Source of the DNA: Proteobacteria bacterium UBA1858
Lineage (GTDB): Bacteria > Pseudomonadota > Gammaproteobacteria > UBA4575
Length of the DNA: 7,630 nucleotides
Assembly (NCBI GenBank): GCA_002338385.1
Contig: DDIE01000016.1
Span: 3,442-11,071 of the forward strand
Direction: 5' to 3'
Shown here: in pieces, positions 1-5,507 of the stretch
How positions within the stretch are numbered: the stretch's first letter is position 1
Layout of the letters: the number at the start of each line of letters is the position of its first letter
Translations under genes and position numbers: made by a program
The notes under the pieces: generated by a model
Databases searched by the model: none
Told to the model about the DNA's origin: nothing
Seen by the model: only the letters and a program-made list of their open reading frames with translations

Positions 1-248
1 CTGATCGCAAGGCAGCGCTCACCGCCGCTAAACAAGGCGAGACACTGGAGTCACTCGAGTGCGATAATCCAGTCGCTGCTCATTTTGAGATTGGCCGCAA
101 AGTGGGTGTATCTGGCACGCCCTCTATCATGATGCCTAACGGAGAACTGCTGCCCGGTTATGTGCCCGCTGCAGACCTCATCAAGCGTCTGGATGATCAA
201 GCCTTTGTCGAAGCGCTGAGCAAGTCTATCGTCCCGCTCGACAATTAG
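1..248 (+). CDS. dsbC: Thiol:disulfide interchange protein DsbC, 3' end only (partial)
   Basis: This is the last 81 codons of a gene cut by the left edge, read in the frame that starts at base 3 and ends with TAG at 246-248. DsbC is a periplasmic V-shaped homodimer that isomerises wrong disulfides and is kept reduced by DsbD. The fragment matches the C-terminal end of its thioredoxin-like domain. Fragment residue Cys20 corresponds to the second cysteine of the structural disulfide in E. coli DsbC. The segment GVSGTPS (residues 35-41) carries the cis-proline loop, with Thr39-Pro40 next to the active site, followed by NGELLPGY, very like the E. coli NGTLVPGY. The catalytic CxxC, the dimerisation domain and the signal peptide lie outside the window. 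DsbG is a less likely relative. The stop overlaps that of the convergent helicase gene by 4 bp. Confidence 0.88.
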   Translation, partial: DRKAALTAAKQGETLESLECDNPVAAHFEIGRKVGVSGTPSIMMPNGELLPGYVPAADLIKRLDDQAFVEALSKSIVPLDN

Positions 249-3200
249 CCTGCGACATCTATTAGCAAGGGGATGCTGGTGAATACCAGCGAGCTGCGGA
301 TCGAAAGTGTAGGGTACAGGCTCCTAACGGCAGCTCGATAGCGTTCTAGTTGATCTGAAAATTTTTCACACTCGTGTTCAATGTTATTCAGATCAACTTG
401 CTGTTGTGTTTTGAAATCAATAATCCAAGCCTGTTCGCGATCAACAATCAGGCGATCAATTACATGCACTGACTGGTTATGGGCAATCGCTATTTCATTG
501 TACGCCTGTTGTTGGTAATTGAGGGTAAACACTGTGGCTATGGTCTCATCCTGCATGCAGCGCAGCGCTTGCTGTTTGAGTTGGCTAAAACGAGTGTGAT
601 CAGGTCTTAACTGACAATCCAAGGCTAGACGATTGAGCAAGGCCTGGTCTTCCATCTCGGCAGTTGCCAGACATTCTAAAATTTTATGCACAATAATGCC
701 GTCTTGGCTGGCTACGGTGGGTTCACTGGGGTTGTGCTCAGCATCAACCGGTCTGTCCAACGGTATAAAAAGATCAGCAGCAAAGTCAACGCTAGGTGTA
801 AGCGTCTGAGCCGAATAATGTTCATCGGCGAGCGCAGGTACAGCACTGGTCTGTTTAAAATAGACTTCATCTTGCTCAATCCCAAGCGCCGAGCAGATTT
901 CTTTATGCCAGTGTTGTTTGCCGCCTCTGGCACTCTGTGCGCCCGATACTATGAGTATTTGTTTGGCGCGCGTGATAGCCACATACATCAGATTGACATC
1001 CTCATCAGTGCTCGGCTGGATACTTTGAAGATAGTCTTTGCCACGATCGCTGAGAGATTTTTCTGCATAAGCCAGCATCATGTGCTGAGGTGTGTCACTG
1101 TCTGCCGGCCAATCAATCTCAGTCCAGTACGGGTCACTGCGCCCATCGCTGGGTCCACAGTCCGCTAAAATGACCACTGGTGCTTCCAGGCCTTTAGCGC
1201 CATGCACGGTCATGATCTCAACATAATCACTATTTTGATCGGCCTGCATATGGGCGTCTGGATTTATTTCTCGGAGTTGAGTCAGGAAGCGCTCAATGCT
1301 GGAGTAGCGACCGCTATCCAAGGCCAAACATTGCTGCAAGAATTGTTGCAGACGAGCCACGATCTGAGGGCCGTCCTCTGCCTTACATATCGAGCGATAA
1401 CGCTTCAGCACATGCAACTGAGTAAAGATTCTATTCATTAAGTCATGCACTGGCAGTTGGTCGGCCATGGCTTGCCAGTCAGCCAGACAGGTATACGCAG
1501 ACCTCAGTGGATGATCATCTTCCAGCATCGTACTCAGCTGGCTGAGTTTTTCCATCCAGACAGGTGAGTCGATTTGTTTGATGCTAATAAGGTCTTGATC
1601 AGTGACAGCAAATAGAGGGCTACGCAGAACATGGCAGAGTTTTTGATCATCATATGGGTCGATCAATATGCCTAACAGCGCCACCATGTCCTGTATTTCA
1701 AGATAGTCCAATAACTTATTTTTGTCATGCCCAAAGAGTGGCACATCACAGCTGATCAAGCCTTGTTTCAAATCTTCAATGTGTGCGCGTGTGGCTACTA
1801 GGATGAGCATATCCTGATAGCGCACGGGGCGATATTTACCGCCAGCATAAATAGGCGTGCGCTGAGTGATTAGCGCCTGAATCTCCTGACCGATCTGACG
1901 GCCCTCGTTATAATATGGGGTGTGTGTGTTTGCGGCTCTAGCGGTGGTCAGCGGGTTCCTGAAGTATTCTTTGTCTTGTTGTTCTGGATAAGCTAACAGG
2001 GGGAGTATTTTCACCCAACCCCAGAGTGAAGTGTGTTCCACACTGTGCGGCCTGAAACCAAGTACACGCTGCTGCAACGCTGGGCTGGAAAATACATCAT
2101 TAACAAAATCAATAATGGCCGCAGACGACCGCCAAGAGTGATCATTACTTAATTGTTGACTGGCTAGATTGCGTTGCGACCAGTCTGCTACCAGTTGTTG
2201 AATTTCTGGGTTGGCGCCACGAAAGCGATAGATTGATTGTTTACTGTCACCCACCAGAAATAGACTGGCTGCAGTATTGATCTGCTGCTCCTGCGATGAC
2301 TCAATTAGAGGTTTGAGCAATTGCCACTGAATCGCACTGGTATCTTGAAACTCATCAACCAGAAAATGCCTGATCTTCTGTCCCAGTTTATATTGTATCC
2401 ACAATACATTATCTTCCGCTTGCAACAGTCTGTAGGTCTCCCACTCCAGATCATCAAAATCTATCACCCCATGTTGCGCTTTCACCTTTTGGTATTGCCG
2501 CACAAATAATTCGCCTGCGACATACCACGCCTGGTTGTTGGCCAGTAGTTGGCTATGTTTGCGCTGGTTGAGTACAGCCAGTAACTCAGCACACAGCCGC
2601 TGATGGGTGGTTATTAAATGTTGATAATCTGCGTCATCCAGTTCGGCACGCCATTGTGCATTTATCTTGAAGTCACGCGCGCTATCCTTGGCCGTGAGGA
2701 ACAGGGGTTTCAAGCGCGCAAATATTTCTTCATTCGAGCATTCACCGCGGGCCAGAAAGTCGGCAATTTTGGCGCCCAGTTCGGCATGCTTTGGAGTACG
2801 ATTATCGATCAGTAAGCGCATGCTCTTGTCCAGACATGCACGACACTCTGCCTGGTATAACCAGGCTTCATCATCTGGTTCAAGCTCGCCGAGCCGCGCA
2901 AGCAGGCTTTGATAGCCAAACTCAGCTGGCTTACTTTGTCCCTGGCTCAGCACTAACCAGGCATTCCTGGCCGCAAGAAAACACAGCAGGGCCTTGCGCG
3001 CATTATCCAGGCCGTAAAACTGATCATAGAGTTGCTCCATGGCCGCGGCTAAGGCCTGATTCTTTTCGCTCAGGTGCAATAATTGTTGCCAAGCCTGATT
3101 GATGTATTGCTGGGTCTGTTCGGTAAGTTCGAAGGCTGTCGGTAATTCACTCTCCAGCGGAAAAGCACGAATAATATCTTCACAAAATGAATGAAATGTA

Positions 3201-3541
3201 CTCATGCGGATGGTTTGTTCGGAAAACAAACATTTTTCGTACAGTTCGCGAGCATGAGCGAGCACATCGTGATTCGCCGTTTCACCCATATGGGTTAATT
3301 CATCGCTCAGGGCCGCATCATCCATCAGCACCCAGCTGGCCAGACGGTCATACAGCCGCTGCTTCATTTCAGCAGCACTCTTGCGCGTGAAGGTAATGGC
3401 CAGAATCTGTTGTGGCTCAACCCCGGTCAGGAGTAGGCGGCAAATACGAGTGATCAGTAAATAGGTTTTACCTGAACCCGCAGAAGCAAAAATATTAATA
3501 TTTTTTTGCGGATCAGTAGAAATTTCCAGATCGCTAGTCAT
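245..3541 (-). CDS. addA: AddA/UvrD-like ATP-dependent helicase-nuclease (1098 aa)
   Basis: Predicted cytoplasmic superfamily 1A helicase fused to a RecB-family nuclease, a design used to resect double-strand breaks before RecA loading. Visible helicase motifs: Walker A ASAGSGKT (19-26), Ia AITFTRKSAAEM (48-59), STFHSFC (114-120), Walker B VDEFQD (395-400), III LVGDSKQSIYRFRG (429-442), IV with SWRS (469-472), V TVHGAKGLE (778-786) and VI LMYVAITRAK (851-860). The C-terminal nuclease has His952, Asp1029, Asp1042-x-Lys1044 and Gln1064/Tyr1068; the D-x12-D-x-K spacing equals that of E. coli RecB. Length is normal for AddA, and no frameshift is seen. The ATG is fixed by an in-frame TGA five codons upstream. 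A Q-motif glutamine is not evident. AddA is preferred to RecB because of AGSGKT (RecB has AGTGKT) and the shorter length. No addB or recC/recD is adjacent, so the subunit assignment is inferred; UvrD-helicase domain protein is the cautious name. Confidence 0.85.
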   Translation of the reverse strand: MTSDLEISTDPQKNINIFASAGSGKTYLLITRICRLLLTGVEPQQILAITFTRKSAAEMKQRLYDRLASWVLMDDAALSDELTHMGETANHDVLAHARELYEKCLFSEQTIRMSTFHSFCEDIIRAFPLESELPTAFELTEQTQQYINQAWQQLLHLSEKNQALAAAMEQLYDQFYGLDNARKALLCFLAARNAWLVLSQGQSKPAEFGYQSLLARLGELEPDDEAWLYQAECRACLDKSMRLLIDNRTPKHAELGAKIADFLARGECSNEEIFARLKPLFLTAKDSARDFKINAQWRAELDDADYQHLITTHQRLCAELLAVLNQRKHSQLLANNQAWYVAGELFVRQYQKVKAQHGVIDFDDLEWETYRLLQAEDNVLWIQYKLGQKIRHFLVDEFQDTSAIQWQLLKPLIESSQEQQINTAASLFLVGDSKQSIYRFRGANPEIQQLVADWSQRNLASQQLSNDHSWRSSAAIIDFVNDVFSSPALQQRVLGFRPHSVEHTSLWGWVKILPLLAYPEQQDKEYFRNPLTTARAANTHTPYYNEGRQIGQEIQALITQRTPIYAGGKYRPVRYQDMLILVATRAHIEDLKQGLISCDVPLFGHDKNKLLDYLEIQDMVALLGILIDPYDDQKLCHVLRSPLFAVTDQDLISIKQIDSPVWMEKLSQLSTMLEDDHPLRSAYTCLADWQAMADQLPVHDLMNRIFTQLHVLKRYRSICKAEDGPQIVARLQQFLQQCLALDSGRYSSIERFLTQLREINPDAHMQADQNSDYVEIMTVHGAKGLEAPVVILADCGPSDGRSDPYWTEIDWPADSDTPQHMMLAYAEKSLSDRGKDYLQSIQPSTDEDVNLMYVAITRAKQILIVSGAQSARGGKQHWHKEICSALGIEQDEVYFKQTSAVPALADEHYSAQTLTPSVDFAADLFIPLDRPVDAEHNPSEPTVASQDGIIVHKILECLATAEMEDQALLNRLALDCQLRPDHTRFSQLKQQALRCMQDETIATVFTLNYQQQAYNEIAIAHNQSVHVIDRLIVDREQAWIIDFKTQQQVDLNNIEHECEKFSDQLERYRAAVRSLYPTLSIRSSLVFTSIPLLIDVAG
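275..290. other. Small perfect hairpin just past the dsbC stop
   Basis: GCTGGT (275-280) and ACCAGC (285-290) form a perfect 6-bp stem with a GAAT loop, 26 nt after the dsbC stop and inside the last codons of the convergent helicase gene. No T-run follows on either strand, so it is not a standard intrinsic terminator. It could mark or protect the 3' end of the dsbC transcript, but it may be incidental to coding sequence. Confidence 0.2.
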
Positions 3542-3564
3542 TGTTTTAAGTATTCATATAGAAT
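3535..3564 (+). promoter_or_regulatory. Candidate sigma70-type promoter for parE-parC
   Basis: TAGAAT at 3559-3564 matches the -10 consensus TATAAT at five of six bases. TAGTCA at 3535-3540, 18 bp upstream, matches the -35 consensus TTGACA at four of six and lies inside the first codons of the divergent helicase gene. Transcription would then start near 3571 and leave a leader of about 34 nt. This is found by eye in an AT-rich region, where chance matches are common. For the opposite strand only weaker combinations are visible, such as TGAACA (3585-3580) with TATATG (3560-3555) at 19 bp spacing. Confidence 0.25.
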
Positions 3565-3604
3565 AGCTCTACGCTTTACTGTTCACTCACCTTAATTTTA
3601 CTGC
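3542..3604. promoter_or_regulatory. Divergent intergenic region between addA-like gene and parE
   Basis: This AT-rich 63-bp gap separates two start codons that face away from each other, so 5' signals for both genes must lie in it or just inside the coding regions. It is too short to hold a further gene. In-frame stops close to both ATGs (TGA at 3556-3554 on the - strand, TAA at 3593-3595 on the + strand) rule out longer N-termini. Neither start has a purine-rich Shine-Dalgarno sequence at the usual distance. I see no LexA-type CTGT-N8-ACAG box, so the sequence gives no sign of SOS control of the helicase. Confidence 0.6.
3575..3603 (+). repeat. 7-bp direct repeat TTTACTG in front of parE
   Basis: TTTACTG occurs at 3575-3581 and again at 3597-3603, ending one base before the parE start codon. 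The two copies start 22 bp apart, about two helical turns, so a protein could contact both on the same face of the DNA. They lie downstream of the candidate -10 element. No known operator is recognised, and a chance repeat is quite possible in so short and AT-rich a region. Confidence 0.3.
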
Positions 3605-5491
3605 ATGTCTAAACAATACGATGCTGCCGCAATAGAAGTATTAAGCGGTTTAGATCCAGTACGAAAACGTCCAGGCATGTATACCGATACTGCCCGTCCT
3701 AATCACTTAGCACAAGAGATAATTGATAATAGTGTGGATGAAGCAATGGCAGGGCATGCCAGTGTTATCGATGTTATTTTATACCAGGATGGCTCACTGG
3801 AGGTGATAGATGATGGACGTGGCATGCCAGTCGATAATCATCCGCAACAAAACAAGCCTGGGGTTGAAGTTATCCTAAGTACCCTGCATGCGGGTGGTAA
3901 ATTTTCCAATAACAATTATCAATTCTCAGGTGGCCTGCATGGGGTGGGTGTTTCAGTCGTCAACGCTTTGTCTAAAAAACTGCAAGTCACTGTGCGGCGT
4001 GCAGGTAAGGAATACGCAATGACCTTCGCTGCGGGTGAAAAAGCCAGCGAGCTCAAACAAGTTGGCAAAGTGGGACAGCGTAATACCGGTACCGCCTTGA
4101 GGTTCTGGCCCGATCAGCAATATTTTGACAGTCTCCAATTTTCTGTCTCCAAACTGACTCATTTATTGCGTGCCAAGGCGGTGCTTTGCCCCGGGTTGAG
4201 GATTCGTTTCAAGGATGAGGGTAAAAAGGAAACCCAAGAATGGTGTTATGCAGCAGGTATCAGCGATTACTTGATGCAGAGTCTGGCCGGCATGAGCTTA
4301 CTTCCCTCGGCACCCATTATTGGCCAGTTCAATAATCACACTGAAGCAGCAGATTGGGCTCTGATGTGGGTTGAAGAGGGGGCTGATTGGGTGGCTGAGA
4401 GTTATGTTAATTTAATTCCAACTGTGCAGGGTGGCACCCATGTCAATGGTTTCAGGACAGGATTGACAGAAGCTATCCGTGATTTTTGTGAAACCCGAAA
4501 ATTGCTGCCACGTGGTGTCAAGATTGCACCCGAGGATGTCTGGCAACAGTTAGCGTATGTGCTATCGATTAAAATGCAAGACCCGCAATTCGCCGGGCAA
4601 ACAAAAGAGCGCCTCGGCTCACGCGAGAGTGCTGCTTTTGTATCAGCGGTAGTCAAGGATGCACTTGTTGCTTGGTTACATCAAAATATTGAGTCGGCTG
4701 AGCTCATCGCTCAGGCTATCATCAGGAATGCTGAAAAGCGTTTGCGTGCGATTAAGAAAGTGGTGCGCAAACGTGTCACCACGGGTCCGGCGCTACCGGG
4801 TAAGTTAGCGGACTGTTCATCCCAAGATGTGACCCAGACCGAATTATTTTTAGTCGAAGGTGATTCTGCTGGTGGTTCTGCCAAACAGGCGCGCGATCGT
4901 GAATATCAAGCCATCATGCCGCTGCGCGGTAAAATTCTGAATAGTTGGGAGGTGGCTTCTGATCAGGTATTGGCCTCACAGGAGGTACATGATATTGCTA
5001 TTGCAGTTGGCGTAGATCCGGGTGACACAGACTTGAGCAAGTTGCGTTACGGTAAAATTTGTATCCTAGCCGACGCGGATTCAGATGGATTGCACATATC
5101 AACTTTATTATGTGCATTATTTTTACGTCATTTCCCTGCCTTGATTGAGGCTGGCCACATTTATATTGCGATGCCGCCATTGTTTAGAATAGATGCAGGT
5201 AAGGACGTGTACTATGCCTTGGATGATGATGAGCGCCAACGTATCCTGGATAAACTGGCGGCAGAAAAAACACAAGCAAAAATAAATATTACGCGCTTCA
5301 AAGGACTGGGTGAAATGAATCCCTCCCAACTGCGCGAGTCCACTATATCTAAAGACAGTCGGCGTTTAGTGCAGCTGACCGTAGATGCTGGTGATAACAC
5401 ATATAAAATTATGGATATGTTGCTCGGCAAGAAAACTATTCAACAACGTAAAGCATGGTTAGAGAAGAAGGGCGATCTTGCTCAGACTTAG
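3605..5491 (+). CDS. parE: DNA topoisomerase IV subunit B (ParE)
   Basis: ATPase and TOPRIM subunit of topoisomerase IV. In the heterotetramer with ParC it binds ATP to close the gate that captures the second DNA duplex, allowing decatenation of daughter chromosomes and relaxation of supercoils. It has 628 aa (E. coli ParE has 630). The GHKL ATPase domain shows Glu38 and Asn42 in EIIDNSVDEA, DDGRGMP at 69-75, the ATP lid GGLHGVGVSVVNAL at 109-122, and the transducer lysine Lys334 in QTKERL. The TOPRIM acidic residues are Glu418 in VEGDSAGG and Asp490/Asp492 in LADADSDG. RFKGLGEMNP (564-573) marks the conserved C-terminal part. The long insert of gammaproteobacterial GyrB is absent, which separates it from gyrase. 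Ser458 and Glu460, quinolone-related positions in E. coli, are wild type. An in-frame TAA four codons upstream fixes the ATG. parC follows after 16 nt. Confidence 0.98.
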   Translation: MSKQYDAAAIEVLSGLDPVRKRPGMYTDTARPNHLAQEIIDNSVDEAMAGHASVIDVILYQDGSLEVIDDGRGMPVDNHPQQNKPGVEVILSTLHAGGKFSNNNYQFSGGLHGVGVSVVNALSKKLQVTVRRAGKEYAMTFAAGEKASELKQVGKVGQRNTGTALRFWPDQQYFDSLQFSVSKLTHLLRAKAVLCPGLRIRFKDEGKKETQEWCYAAGISDYLMQSLAGMSLLPSAPIIGQFNNHTEAADWALMWVEEGADWVAESYVNLIPTVQGGTHVNGFRTGLTEAIRDFCETRKLLPRGVKIAPEDVWQQLAYVLSIKMQDPQFAGQTKERLGSRESAAFVSAVVKDALVAWLHQNIESAELIAQAIIRNAEKRLRAIKKVVRKRVTTGPALPGKLADCSSQDVTQTELFLVEGDSAGGSAKQARDREYQAIMPLRGKILNSWEVASDQVLASQEVHDIAIAVGVDPGDTDLSKLRYGKICILADADSDGLHISTLLCALFLRHFPALIEAGHIYIAMPPLFRIDAGKDVYYALDDDERQRILDKLAAEKTQAKINITRFKGLGEMNPSQLRESTISKDSRRLVQLTVDAGDNTYKIMDMLLGKKTIQQRKAWLEKKGDLAQT

Positions 5492-5493
5492 GA
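5488..5493 (+). promoter_or_regulatory. Weak, distant Shine-Dalgarno candidate for parC
   Basis: TTAGGA overlaps the TAG stop of parE and is the only purine-rich, anti-16S-like stretch before the parC ATG. It lies 14 nt from the ATG, further than the usual 5-9 nt. It could support translational coupling of parC to parE, with terminating ribosomes re-initiating nearby, but the match is short. Confidence 0.3.
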
Positions 5494-5507
5494 CCTAGAC
5501 AATTATT

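Noticed and set aside
686..1168. 160-codon open frame on the + strand opposite the helicase gene
   Set aside because: It lies wholly antisense to conserved helicase-nuclease coding sequence, shows no recognisable domain and has no upstream signals; it is a shadow of the real gene.
2667..3102. Two overlapping + strand open frames (81 and 103 codons) opposite the helicase N-terminal half
   Set aside because: They overlap each other and the helicase frame, and their Arg/Ser/His/Pro-rich composition is typical of antisense frames.
3542..3604. SOS (LexA) box controlling the helicase gene
   Set aside because: No CTGT-N8-ACAG palindrome is present; only an isolated CTGT at 3579-3582 is seen.
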